DNA from: Aegilops tauschii subsp. strangulata
Lineage: Eukaryota; Streptophyta; Magnoliopsida; Poales; Poaceae
Assembly (NCBI RefSeq): GCF_002575655.3
Contig: NC_053037.3
Location: 252,807,135 to 252,871,134, forward strand
DNA length: 64,000 nt
Direction of reading: 5' to 3'
The position numbers and the translations under genes were made by a program. Under the pieces are notes generated by a model. It was not told the DNA's origin, ran no database searches, and was given only the letters and a program-made list of their open reading frames with translations. Of this stretch, positions 44,683 to 55,647 are shown in pieces. How positions within the stretch are numbered: position 1 is the first letter of the stretch; the number at the start of each line of letters is the position of its first letter.

Positions 44683-45285
44683 CGAAGTTGCAGCTATGGC
44701 GAACTTTTAATCTAAACAAAACCCAAAGTCTAAACGATGCCCTAAGGGCTGTATATATGGAGGAAGAGGGGGGAATTTTGTGGCCCTTGGGGAAGGGGTC
44801 CGAAACCAACCCTATCTCTTGTTTCCCCACACATACGGACTCTAAAAATAGCCTATACTCAAGTATTTCGAAATTACATGGGCCTGGCCCAATAATAAGG
44901 TGACGCAGCACCTAGAATAGCCTCTGGACGAAAGTTATGAAGTAGCATCTTGTATATTTCGTCCAAGGCCTCATGCACGCATTATGGTGGCTTCAACGTC
45001 CTGAAATCATCACTTGTAACTCTGTTCTTGTCCCCCATGCGCATGCCATCATCTCCATGCTTGTTCTTGCTCCAATGTTCATCCTTCTCAAAGCTAGGCC
45101 CTTCATTTGTAAGCAAAACAAATGTATCCAATTTAGGCAGCATCATATTCTCATGAACATTAGAATCATTACCAAGAAACGAAAGTACCTGGTAATTTAA
45201 TTGGCGTGCGCGAGCTCTAGTAATTGGTCCAGTATGTATAGCATCAGGGGCTGTGGGTGTAACAATGGTATTGATGTCCTCATTA
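44683..45285 (-). repeat. A4 5' LTR, outer part
   Basis: Continues the LTR after the solo insertion to TCCTCATTA at 45285, followed by the CTAAA duplication. Confidence 0.9.
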
Positions 45286-45290
45286 CTAAA

Positions 45291-45458
45291 AACTTGTTCT
45301 ACTTCAAGCTCCCAAGCTAGATAAATAGCAGGATTAAATCTACCCTCAAATGACGGTAAATAGATAACCTGACCATGTGCTTGTGTGTGTTGTCCCAACT
45401 CTCGTGATGGTGAAGATGTGTCCGTCATCCAAGAACGTCTATCTCCGGATCCTGTCAT
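45291..45458 (-). pseudogene. B2 gag N-terminal part
   Basis: ATG 45458 (MTGSGDRRSWMTD), then SFEGRFNPAIYLAWELEVEQVF, the start of the capsid-like domain. The frame is cut at the A4 site and continues in phase at 29637. It differs from B1 and C1 gag (MTGSRVNSW...) and in places resembles family A gag (FEGRF, YLTWELETEQ). Confidence 0.85.
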
Positions 45459-46564
45459 GATTAGTAGAAACAAGAAACAAAATTCCAGAATAATGTTCCT
45501 ATGAACTACTAGGATGTGGTTGTAAAGTGCTCACAGTAAAGCAAATATCAATATCTTACAAGTTCTTACCAAGCAGCAGGTAGTGATAGGCAACCAGCGG
45601 TGTCAAATAACTCTGAAGGTTGTGTAAAGCGATTGCCAGGGGAACGTACGTATACATGGTGCAGAAATATGTGGAGCTGGGTTGGCTATATATGGTAGCA
45701 AAATATTAGCAATAATCAATTCAGAGATGCAATGATGAATAAACGCTCAACGACGGTACTGTGCTGGTCCTAGGCTAGACCGGACTAGAGACGCGAGCCT
45801 AGAACACTAATGAGGTCACGACTTAGCACAACTAGCATCAATGAAGGATACTAAGTAGCTCTGGACATCAAGATATAAGTGAAGATCACAACGGCAGTAA
45901 AGATAATGATGAAAAACAACTGCCAAGCAGGATATACAACAACTCTCTCTCCAACTTTCCTCTTGAAAAGTTTGAGCCAATTTTCTGATAACTTTTTTCA
46001 AAGAATGCTACTAACTCAAGCTTTCCAATGCAAAAAGAATCACTCAATTCCGAGTTGATATGAGGAGTCAAAGAATTCTGAAACTGGGCTGAAAAACTGG
46101 AATAAGCTGTGTTCGCGAATTTCGGAGGGCAAAAAGACCTATTTAGAAGACGATTTTGAGGTGTCAAATATTGAATGGGTCTCTGCAACTATTTATATGC
46201 GGCTCGTCGCTAGCTTTCATTTGAGTACTCGCGGAGCCAAAACGGACTTCGTATAAGGAAGTTATGCATGTTTTACTGAACAGTGCACAAAACAGATTCC
46301 AATCCGAATTCAACTACGAGTTTGAGTCTAGATAGATCCGAATTTTGTTTTCTTTTCTACTCTCTTTTTTGCCTCACACTTTTTTTTTCTCTCTTTTTTT
46401 TCTCTGACTTCTTTTTCTTTTTTTTTCTCTGTCTTTTTTTCTCTCCCTCTTTCCAAGACAAACTAGATAAGATGCAAATTGGATCAAGCGAAGATGTGAA
46501 CGACCTCAACTATGATTGTGACAATGAACTATGGGTAGCACGTGGTGGAAATTAATGGATGGTG
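45459..46564 (-). other. B2 leader, main part
   Basis: Close to the B1 leader (hairpin at about 45770-45800, pyrimidine-rich stretch at about 46335-46455 on the plus strand). It ends at TGGTG (46560-46564), the C1 insertion site. The remainder is at 53603-53893. Confidence 0.85.
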
Positions 46565-47330
46565 TGATGAGGACATGGCTACCACAGTTACACCCATATC
46601 CCCTGTTGTTTTACCTCTTGGAACAGTTGCTAGAGCCCAGATACGCCAATTAAATTATCAGGTACTTTCGTTTCTTGGTAATGTTTCTAGTGTTCATGAG
46701 AATATGATGCTGCCTAACTTAGCTACATTTGTGTTGCTTGCAATTGAAGGGCCTAGCACGGACAAGAAGGATGAACATTGGAGCATGGTCAAGCACGGAG
46801 ATGAAGGTGCGTGCGAAGAGAACAAGAACGGAGGTTCAAGTAGAGATTTCCGGACTTTGAAGCCACCATGATGACATACAAGAAGATGGACGAAATATAC
46901 AAGATGGCCTTTCATAAATTTCGTCCATAGCTTATTATTGGTGTTGCGCCACCTTATTTTGGGCCAGGTCCATGATCTATTTTTAGAGTCCATATTGTAG
47001 GGGAAACGACTTAGGAGGTGTTTTAGTCCCACCTTGCCAAGGGTGGACAAAATCCCCTCTCTTTTCCCTATAAATATAGCCCTTAAGGCTTCGTTTAGAC
47101 TTGGGTTTTATTTAGTTAAAAGTTAGCCATTGCTGCAACTTCGTGTACTTTGTTTGTGTCCAACGACCAGACCAAGACCGCTTTTAGAACCCCACTGTTA
47201 TCAATACTTCATCCACATTCGCAATATTCAGATTGCTTAATCATATTCTTGCTTGTTCTTCGATTGCTTGCAGGAATAGACCTTCGTGGTCAGGTTGATC
47301 ATGCTCCGGCGTGGTCAATAACCTCTCGGA
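46565..47330 (+). repeat. C1 5' LTR, last ~120 bases missing
   Basis: 766 bases matching 52708-53475 of the 3' LTR with a two-base deletion near 46975 (CATGATC for CATGTAATC). It reads TGATGAGGACATGGC at its start and breaks at CTCTCGGA. It carries a copy of the frame ending FRTLKPP (46871). Confidence 0.9.
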
Positions 47331-48180
47331 GAGCTCGCGCACGCCAATTAAATTACCAGGTACTTTCGTTTCTTGCTAATGATTCTAATGTTCATGAGAA
47401 TATGATGCTGCCTAAATTGGATACATTTGTTTTGCTTACAAATGAAGGGCCTAGCTTTGAGAAGGATGAACATTGGAGCAAGAACAAGCATGGAGATGAT
47501 GGCATGCGCATGGGGAACAAGAACGGAGTTACAAGTGATGATTTCAGGACGTTGAAGCCACCATAATGCGTGCATGAAGCCTTGGACGAAATATACAAGA
47601 TGCTACTTCATAACTTTCGTCCAGAGGCTATTCTAGGTGCTGCGTCACCTTATTATTGGGCCAGGCCCATGTAATTTCGAAATACATAAGTATAGGCTGT
47701 TTTTAGAGTCCGTATGTGTGGGGAAACAAGAGATAGGGTTGGTTTCGGACCCCTTCCTCAAGGGCCACGAAATTCCCCCCCTCTTCCTCCATATATACAG
47801 CCCTTAGGGCGTCGTTTAGACTTTGGGTTTTGTTTAGATTAAAAGTTCGCCATAGCTGCAACTTCGCGTACTTCGTTTGTGTTCAGCGACCAGACAAAGG
47901 CGTCACAGAACCCCACCTTGATCAATAAAGCTTTCATCTTATATTCGCAATATCCAGATTGCAATCTCAGTTTCTTGCCTGTTCTTCGTTTGCTCGCAGG
48001 AAACAGACCCTCGTGGTCAGGTTGATCGTGCTCCGGCGTGGTCGATAACCTCTCGGAGTTGGTTTAGCGATTGCTAAGGCGCGACGTCCTCGCACGTTCG
48101 TAGTCGGATCGTCAAAGTCGACTTCCATCAAAGCGATATTCATCATCTCATCGAAAGACGGGACACCTTTGCCTCTATCA
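47331..48180 (+). repeat. A7: family A LTR lacking its first ~80 bases
   Basis: Starts at GAGCTCGCGCACGCC within U3 and runs to CCTCTATCA. It is joined to the C LTR with at most two or three shared bases (AG/GAG). TATATA is at about 47792-47797. Confidence 0.88.
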
Positions 48181-48182
48181 AG

Positions 48183-48192
48183 TGGTATCAGA
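48183..48192 (+). other. A7 primer-binding site
   Basis: TGGTATCAGA, two bases after the LTR. It is the only PBS left in the C1 insertion. Confidence 0.85.
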
Positions 48193-49389
48193 TTTCCAGG
48201 TTACTCGGTGAGATTTTACAGTTTTTCGTAGTTTAGATCGAGTCTGTTCTTCATACCTACAGTCCACGAAAAAGCCACAACAAAAAAAATTAGGGTTAGT
48301 TCATCATATCCGAACCAATCTGAGCCTTTGCATAATCTTTTTAGGGTTTTTGCTTTGTTGAATTTGCGGTTGCATCGTCGTGTCAAGTTGCTGGTCTTAG
48401 AGTCTAGTCTTTTAGAGTTTCGAGTTCTGGTCATAAGTTGTCACGCCGCCGCCGCACCATCATCATCGCCTTGCCATCTACCACCATTGCTTATCCGCCA
48501 CCGCTTTGAATCCGTATCCATATACCACCACCGCTGCCATATACTACCGCCATATATCCACCACCAATCCGAGTTCTTTTCATAGTCGGTTTGTTTTAGA
48601 GATCCATATATTTTCCGTTTCGTGTTTCCTTGCCTGAGTAGGTCTCGGAAAAAAAAAAAAAAAAAAAGAGTCTGGAGACCCCCGGGCAGTTTTTAGGCCA
48701 AAATTTCGGCAACCAAAAATATTTTTTCCCTATCCTCTTTTTAGGCCCCGGGTAGTGTTTTGAGACACTCGCCATCATAGTGATTTTTTGTCGCACTTTT
48801 TCGTCGTCGCTGCCCTGATTTCCGAAAAAAAAAAATAGTCAAAAAATTTTGTGCCCATCCTGTCAGTTTGACCTGGGAAGAGTTTTGAGACACTCGCCAT
48901 TATAGTGATTTTTTCGCAAAAAAAAAAAAAAAGAGGAGCGCAAAAAAAAAGAGAGCGCAAAAAAAAAAAAGAGCGAAAAAAAAAAATCCCTGAGTGTGCT
49001 TTTCCCTTGTTTACGTGCAGCGCCGTGATTTTGTTAGTGTTCTAGGCTCGCGTCTCTAGCACGGTCTAGCCTAGGACCAGCAAAGTACCGTCGTTGAGCG
49101 TTTATTCAACTTTGCATCTCTGAATTGATTATTGCTTACCATTTTGCTACCATATTATAAGCCTTCCCAGCTCCACATAAGTCTACATCGTGCGTTTGAC
49201 TCTCCCTGGTAATCGCTATATCCAAGCTTTGAGAGTTTTTGACTACAACGGTTGCCGATCACCACCTGCTGCTGGGTAAGAACTGGTAAGAATTTGAGAT
49301 TCGCTTGAAGGTTTTGTGACACACCACCATCCCACCACTTCTAGTAGTCTGCAGGATCATATTCTTTTGTGTTTCTATTACTGCTAACC
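48193..49389 (+). other. A7 leader (type II)
   Basis: Type II leader with the twofold CACTCGCCATYATAGTGAT repeat (about 48770-48780 and 48893-48905), minisatellite (about 48470-48575) and hairpin region (about 49040-49080). No gene is seen. Confidence 0.8.
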
Positions 49390-49588
49390 ATGGCAGGTTC
49401 ACAAGCCGATGAGACTGATTGGGCGAACATGACGAACAAGGAGTTGCATGATAAATTTCAGCAAATGATGAGTGGCCAGGTGGGTGATGTGCTAAACAGA
49501 TTTGAAGAGGCTATGGAGAAGATAGATGCCGTGGAGAAGTCGTTTGAGACAAAGCTGGATAACAAGTTTACTGAATTACTAAAGCGTC
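49390..49588 (+). pseudogene. A7 gag N-terminal fragment
   Basis: ATG 49390 (MAGSQADETDWANM), about 66 codons, breaking off after FTELLKR. The sequence then changes abruptly to A-rich DNA unrelated to gag. Confidence 0.88.
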
Positions 49589-50940
49589 GCCAAGAAAAAA
49601 AAAGGCCAAGGGCTGGTCGGTTTGCTTTGGCATTAATTGATTCGTATATTGGTTGTAGTACTTGATTGGAAAGAGATAGAAGGAAAGAAGGGATTGGCCG
49701 CAACAAAAGAGGCAGGTGTTGCTGCGTTTTTGGAGATCAAGAAGGAAGGGAAATAATATATTTGTGTGAACGGTTGAAGTTAAAAGGAAAGCCACCAGCG
49801 CATCTTTCTATGTTTGGCAGGTTTGGATCGATTTAAAAGAAAAACACGTGCAGATCTGTTTTTGGTTGGAGGTTTCCAAGTCTGGACGTTTTCTTTGAAG
49901 AGAAAAACAGCAAAAAAAGGCTGTTCGGTTTGGAGTCCTTGCCATTCACGTTTTTGGAAACCAAGTAAAAAAGGTGCTAACCGATTTTTGTGTTTGGAAA
50001 GAGAAAAAAAAGGCAAGAGAGAGTTTGGAAAGTAATCGTACGTACTAAGTTTTTTTGATTTTGGAAGGAGGTAATTTCGAAACAAATCTGCACGCAAATC
50101 AAGGGTTACCTTGTTGGGAAAAGATTCTGTTCGTTACTTTCCTTGTGCAGTTTACCCGGAGAGAAATATAAGGAAAGCATTGCGTGGAGAATTGTTTTGA
50201 GGAGATTGAGATCTGGTTCAGCTGCCAATATCATTCTAAAAATATTATTTGTTTCCTAGTTTGTCACGCTGGACTTTGGAAAGAAAAGATATTTTGGCTC
50301 GACCAGCGAAAAAAAAAGTGAGTTCGTTTGGAAAGACCGGATTAGTGGTTTTGAGAGTAAGATCCGTGGAGATTTATTGCAAAAAAAAATTGAGGCGCAG
50401 AATTTTGGAGTAGTACTCCACGTCAACTCTTTGGAGCCATTAAAAAAAAGAGGGCTGATTGTTTTTTTTGGAAAAGAGAGCAGATTCGTTTGGGAGAAGT
50501 GGAGCTAAAAAAACTGTTTCATTTGGAGTCTATTCACGTTTAAGGAAAGTGAGGAGGAAAAAAAAGGCAGGATTTGTTTCGGTTTTCCAAAAAGCATCAT
50601 TATTGTTGAGCTTTTCCTAGTTTGTTGACTGAAGAATTCTTGTGGGCACGTTTGGATTTTGGAGAAAGAAAAAAAGCATGGCGATTTGTTGTGCTAGTAC
50701 GTGGCTGTGAATAAAAAGGTGTGTTGAAGGAGACTTGTACTAATGTGTGGTGTTGGCAGCATCTATATATTATTGACAGAAGAATATGAGTGGTGATTGG
50801 TTCCATCAGCCAGAGTTGAGGGCTTGGTCCACGTGGAACAAGGCAACTTTTCTGATAAAAAAAGTGACATGGTTTACTAGCACTGCCCATTTTGTGTGCC
50901 TATTCCTTTGATCCGGTGCTCAGTAAAAGAAAATCCCCAG
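49589..50940 (+). other. Family C-specific purine-rich leader, no gene recognised
   Basis: 1.35 kb rich in GGAAA/GAAAAAA runs with no convincing frame and no match to the A or B leaders. From its position (before the conserved hairpin region and gag) it is most likely the C family leader. A purine-rich RNA leader is also seen in B. Confidence 0.55.
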
Positions 50941-51310
50941 TTCGAGTCAGTGCGTGAATTTCGGTGTCTTAGGCTCGCGTCTCTAGTACAGTCTAGCCTA
51001 GGACCAGCACTCGACCACTTTGAGCGAATTTTCAGCTTGCATGAACTAACGTGGTTGTAGCATTTTTTTCCACATATATACAGCCAACCCAGCTCCACAT
51101 AATTCTACATCGTGCATACATACATTCACCTGGCAATCGCTTTACCCAACTTTTGGAGTTATTTGACACCGTTGGTTGCCGGTCACCACCTGCTGCATGG
51201 TAAGAACTTGTAAGACTTTGATATTTGCTATACTGTGAGCGTTTTACCCCCACTTCTCAGTAGTTCATAGGAACATTATTTTCGGATTTTGTTTCTTGTT
51301 TCTACTAATC
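50941..51310 (+). promoter_or_regulatory. Conserved gag-proximal leader of C1
   Basis: Shares with A and B the TAGGCT...AGCCTA stem (50970-51000), GGACCAGCAC, CCAGCTCCACAT, CACCTGCTGC and GGTAAGAACT boxes, in the same order. This is the candidate packaging region in a third family, preserved although the flanking leader differs. Confidence 0.5.
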
Positions 51311-53014
51311 ATGACAGGATCCAGAGTCAATTCATGGGCTTTGTCGATCGCAGGAGACGTGCCACCACCTATGCAAAAACCACAACCATCACGAGGGGTG
51401 CACAAACATGCAAATGCACATGATCAGGTTAATGTTTCTATACCACCATTTAATGGCCGTTTTAGACCTGCTTTATATATTGAATGGGAGTTCGACATAA
51501 ATCATTTATTTGCTTCCCATAATTTTGATGAACGTAAAAAAGTTAAGGTTGCGGTTGGTTCTTTCACTGGTTATGCTTTAGTTTGGTGGAGTGAATATTG
51601 TCGGTTACACCCTAATGATATACCTTCTACTTGGGATGATTTGAAACTTGCCATGCGACATACATTCATTCCCGCTTATTATACTCGTGACATGATTAAA
51701 AAGTTGCAACTTTTAAAACAAGGTAGTGACACCGTAACGAAATATTATGATGCTTTACAAACTACCTTGTTGCATTCCTCTTTAGAAGAAAGTGAAGAAG
51801 ATTCTATGGATAGATTTTGGGGAGGATTAAACCGTGATATTCAGGAGATACTAATTCATGAAGAGTGTTATCCTATGGATCGTTTGTTTCATCTTGCTTG
51901 TAAAGCTGAACAGGAAATAAAATGACGTGTTGCCCTCAAGCAGAACAAGCACAAAGTGCACATTCCAAGAGATGATACGGCTGTTCCTTCAACTACTAGG
52001 CATACTATGACAACCACATCCGTTGTTTTGAGGACTACATCACCTACACCGTGTGACACATCACCACCGACAGTGCCTACATCATCTGAGTTGATCATAA
52101 GAGGTAATGACAAAGGTACTAATCTTCTACCTCCACATGAGTATGATGAATGTCTTGTCAATTTAAATGCACCATGCGGTGAGCTACCCACTACTTTGAT
52201 CACACCAACTATTTTAGAGGACTATGTTGATGATTTGACATTGCCATGTGATCAAACAATTTGGAGTGAACCCATTGAATTAACTATAGATGCAAAAGAA
52301 TCAAGTGAATCAGGGAATAAATCAATTTTCGATCAAAAATGTTTGAAAATAATTGTGCCAATGTTTAATCATTTTGATATGACCTCTAATCTTGGTGATG
52401 GTTCATCAATGTTGGGATGGTTTAATGATAAGCATTGTCAATCTTTTGATATGAATAAGAGCTTCACTTATATGTGCAAACTGAGTTGCCATATTTTCAT
52501 GCCTTTGACTTCTTGTGATAATATATTGGCTTTATATTTCACGAGTTTTGAAGGGTGCTCTTGTATAACTGTGTCACATGTGCCCCAACTGAGATCAGTA
52601 AAAATGGATGACATATACATATACAACGTGTACACCTTGTCTCTTTTGCTAGCCACATTTCAGTTTAAGCAACGCCGAGGACGGCTTTGTTTTCAAGAAG
52701 GGGAGGATGATGAGGACATGGCTACCACAGTTACACCCATATCCCCTGTTGTTTTACCTCTTGGAACAGTTGCTAGAGCCCAGATACGCCAATTAAATTA
52801 TCAGGTACTTTCGTTTCTTGGTAATGTTTCTAGTGTTCATGAGAATATGATGCTGCCTAACTTAGCTACATTTGTGTTGCTTGCAATTGAAGGGCCTAGC
52901 ACGGACAAGAAGGATGAACATTGGAGCATGGTCAAGCACGGAGATGAAGGTGCGTGCGAAGAGAACAAGAACGGAGGTTCAAGTAGAGATTTCCGGACTT
53001 TGAAGCCACCATGA
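51311..53014 (+). pseudogene. C1 gag-like frame with spacer domain and LTR tail, one stop
   Basis: 567 codons from ATG 51311 (MTGSRVNSWALSIAGD), in one phase throughout, with a single TGA at 51923-51925 where B1 has CGA. The gag domain is very close to B1 (VWWSEYCRLHP, QGSDTVTKYYD, FWGGLNRDIQEIL). It is followed by the same spacer block (MLGWFNDKHCQSF...DDIYIYNVYTLSLLLATF). After the polypurine tract the tail is different from B and is homologous to the family A tail ([13 protein letters not shown]...FRTLKPP). There is no zinc knuckle and there are no enzymes. One CpG transition separates it from an open frame. Confidence 0.85.
52695..52707 (+). other. C1 polypurine tract
   Basis: AAGAAGGGGAGGA, identical to A and B. 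Confidence 0.85.
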
Positions 53015-53597
53015 TGACATACAAGAAGATGGACGAAATATACAAGATGGCCTTTCATAAATTTCGTCCATAGCTTATTATTGGTGTTGCGCCACCTTAT
53101 TTTGGGCCAGGTCCATGTAATCTATTTTTAGAGTCCATATTGTAGGGGAAACGACTTAGGAGGTGTTTTAGTCCCACCTTGCCAAGGGTGGACAAAATCC
53201 CCTCTCTTTTCCCTATAAATATAGCCCTTAAGGCTTCGTTTAGACTTGGGTTTTATTTAGTTAAAAGTTAGCCATTGCTGCAACTTCGTGTACTTTGTTT
53301 GTGTCCAACGACCAGACCAAGACCGCTTTTAGAACCCCACTGTTATCAATACTTCATCCACATTCGCAATATTCAGATTGCTTAATCATATTCTTGCTTG
53401 TTCTTCGATTGCTTGCAGGAATAGACCTTCGTGGTCAGGTTGATCATGCTCCGGCGTGGTCAATAACCTCTCGGAGTTGGTTTAGCGATTGATAAGGCGC
53501 AACGTCGTTGCACGTTTGTAGTCGGATCGTCAAAGTCGTCTCCACCAAATCGACAGTTATCATCTCATCGAAAGATCGGACACCCTCGCCTCTCTCA
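52708..53597 (+). repeat. C1 3' LTR
   Basis: 890 bp, TGATGAGGACATGG...CTCTCTCA. A canonical TATAAATA is at 53214-53221. The first 307 bases encode the end of the C1 frame. Confidence 0.92.
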
Positions 53598-53602
53598 TGG
53601 TG

Positions 53603-53893
53603 TGGTGGACAGCGGAAGGGATAACGATGCAGCGGCGACGTGACTAATGTGAACAGAACTCGAAACTCTAAACGAACTACACCCTAAGACCAGCAACTCG
53701 ACACGACGATGTAACCGATAATTCAATAATGCAAACAATAAAAAGAAAATTGCAAAGGCTCAGACTGGCTTGGACAAAAGGATGAATAGATCTAACTTTT
53801 TTGTGGCTTTTTCTTGGACAATAGGTAAGAAAATAAATCTAATCTAGGGGAAACTGGAAATTCTCACCGAGCAACCTGAAAACTGATACCACT
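53603..53893 (-). other. B2 leader, PBS end
   Basis: Continues the B2 leader after C1 (compare 17565-17857 in B1). The PBS TGGTATCAG (minus) is at 53883-53891, followed by two bases and the LTR. Confidence 0.87.
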
Positions 53894-54875
53894 TGGTAGA
53901 GGCGAGGGTGTCCCGATCTTTCGATGAGATGATAACTATCGATTTGGTGGAGTCGACTTTGACGATCCGACTACAAACGTGCACGACGTTGCGCCTTAGC
54001 AATCGCTAAACCAATCTCCTGAGGTTACTGACGATGCCGGAAGCACGATCAGCCTGACCACGAAGGTCTATTCCTGCAAGCAATCAAAGAACGAGCAATA
54101 ATATGATAAAGCAATCTGAATATTGCGAATATATATGAAGTATTGATAAGGGTGGGGATCCGTAAGCGGTCTTGGTCTGGTCGTTGAACACAAACGAAGT
54201 ACACGAAGTTGCAATGGCTAACTTTTAACTAAACAAATCCCAAGGAAAAAGCTACTAGATGGATCTACTTATATAGGAGCAAGGGGTGGAGGCCAAGGAG
54301 GTGGGAGGACGTCCCAAGGCAGTCTAAAACTAACCCTAGGTTGTACAAGGCTCATGGGCCCAAGTGGAGGTGATGCAACACCTTTGGACTTGTTGTTTGA
54401 CTCGAATTCTGCTGCAGCGTCAGATTGTTTCGTCCATATCTCAACGCTCCGGGCGAATTTAAAGGTGAGTTCAATTGGGTTGGAAAGAGGACGAAATCTA
54501 CTTTCCAACAAAAAAAGAATCAACCAATTCGGACTCCGTATGAAAAAGTTATTGGTGTTTTGAGTCAGGTATGTCTGTGAAGTCCGAATCTGAATCCAGA
54601 ACGTGAGAGACTTGGACTCTATTTTCTCTTGGACCAAAAGTGACGTGAGAGGACTTTTTGAACAGAACCTAAACTTCTCCTTTTGCCTTATCTTCATATG
54701 TGGATTGTACAAATGTCCCATACACCTGCAATTAGACAAAACACAAAAGTGTGTGAAGTATTTTTGTTCTGGATAACATAAATAGATTATTGAATAGTTT
54801 GCACTAGAAATCACCTGACAAATATGCATGTATGCAATATTTTTGGTCGTATCCAAGGTAGTCATGTCCTCATCA
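53894..54875 (-). repeat. B2 5' LTR
   Basis: 982 bp. The inner end reads TGGTAGAGG (minus CCTCTACCA) in place of TGATAGAGG. The outer end TCCTCATCA is followed by the TCCGT duplication. Confidence 0.92.
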
Positions 54876-54880
54876 TCCGT

Positions 54881-55647
54881 CTTCTTCCGTCGTCGCTTCC
54901 AGGCTTCCCTCGCGGATGGTGTAGTTGTTCCTTGGCGCTTGCCCTCCTCCTCACCATCCGTGAAGCTCCGACAATACCTATGCATGCATACGGGAGAAGT
55001 GTCAAGTAGTATTCCATCCTCGAAGGGGTCAAGTGAACACGTGTAAAGGAGATGATTCACCTTTGCGTATGTGAAGTAGATGTCGCACGTGTCACTTGCC
55101 AAACGAACTCTTGACATGGTGATGTCCATAGGATGCTCCGCATCATCTCCCCTCCCTTGGGAAAGGCCCGACCTTGGATCGAAAACCAAATCACCATGGG
55201 AAAGAGATGGCTTCGCCGTGTAGAAGTGGACTTTCACCAAGTACTTGTCATCTTGAAGCTCGAAATGGGTACTCTCCAATGTGGCAACGTCTTGTGATTC
55301 CTTCAAAAGGAGTAAGGACAACAAACACTTGGAAAAACAAATGTGGTTAGTGTTAGTGCAAAACCAAGCATTCAAGAGGTGATTCACCAAGCAAGTGTCG
55401 TCATCATGCAAAGCATATGGTGTGACAAAGGATTGTGACATGGCATGTAAGTATATCAATCGAGCACAAGCGAAGATATCATGGGGACAAGCATGTAAAT
55501 GTGAGGTAGTGATGCAAATATGTGTGTCAAGAAAATAAGCATCTACCTCGAGGTCATAGCAAGCATTCACAGATTGCTCAATGAAAGGTCTATGGTAGGC
55601 ATATGAATCATTCACAACACCAAATAAAATTAAGTGTCTAAACACAT
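54881..55647 (-). pseudogene. X internal frame, middle part
   Basis: Open on the minus strand over its whole length, about 255 codons, entered in phase from 63519 when A6 is removed and leaving in phase into the X LTR when B2 is removed. It is rich in His and Cys (CITTSHLHACPHDIFACA), has FDPRSGLSQGRGDDAEHPM and ends in a basic AWKRRRKK run. The acidic DDAEHP stretch recalls the end of other gypsy polyproteins, but no enzyme or named domain can be recognised. It could be the spacer region of another gag-only element. Confidence 0.5.

Larger units (their letters stand above)
29643..45285 (-). mobile_element. A4: family A element interrupted by A5 and a solo LTR
   Basis: 3' LTR 29643-30521 plus 38328-38361, internal part 38362-43446, 5' LTR 43447-43760 plus 44683-45285. 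The flanks CTAAA at 29638-29642 and 45286-45290 match. The outer end reads TCCTCATTA instead of TCCTCATCA (one transition). Removing it rejoins the B2 gag in frame. It has a deletion of about 1 kb that removes the zinc knuckle and protease. Confidence 0.9.
46565..53597 (+). mobile_element. C1: gag-only element of family C with an embedded A fragment
   Basis: Starts with a C-type LTR (46565) and ends with a complete 890-bp C LTR (52708-53597); TGGTG is duplicated at 46560-46564 and 53598-53602, so the outer ends are those of one insertion. Inside, the C 5' LTR stops at 47330 and is followed by a same-strand piece of family A (LTR from 47331, PBS, leader, gag start to 49588), then C-type leader and gag. 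There is no pol. The C 5' LTR end and PBS are missing. Confidence 0.85.
27428..54875 (-). mobile_element. B2: family B element interrupted by A4 and C1
   Basis: LTRs of 982 bp at 27428-28409 and 53894-54875, and identical flanks TCCGT at 27423-27427 and 54876-54880. Its internal pieces are 28410-29642, 45291-46564 and 53603-53893. Removing A4 (duplication CTAAA) and C1 (TGGTG) restores a normal order of leader, gag, spacer and polypurine tract. The two LTRs differ by roughly 25-30 sites by eye (about 3%), older than B1, as expected for a host of other insertions. There is no pol. Confidence 0.88.

Noticed and set aside
54881..55647. A host gene captured in X
   Set aside because: The frame continues into the X LTR and is interrupted only by insertions. 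There are no intron signals and no recognisable host domain, so capture is unproven.
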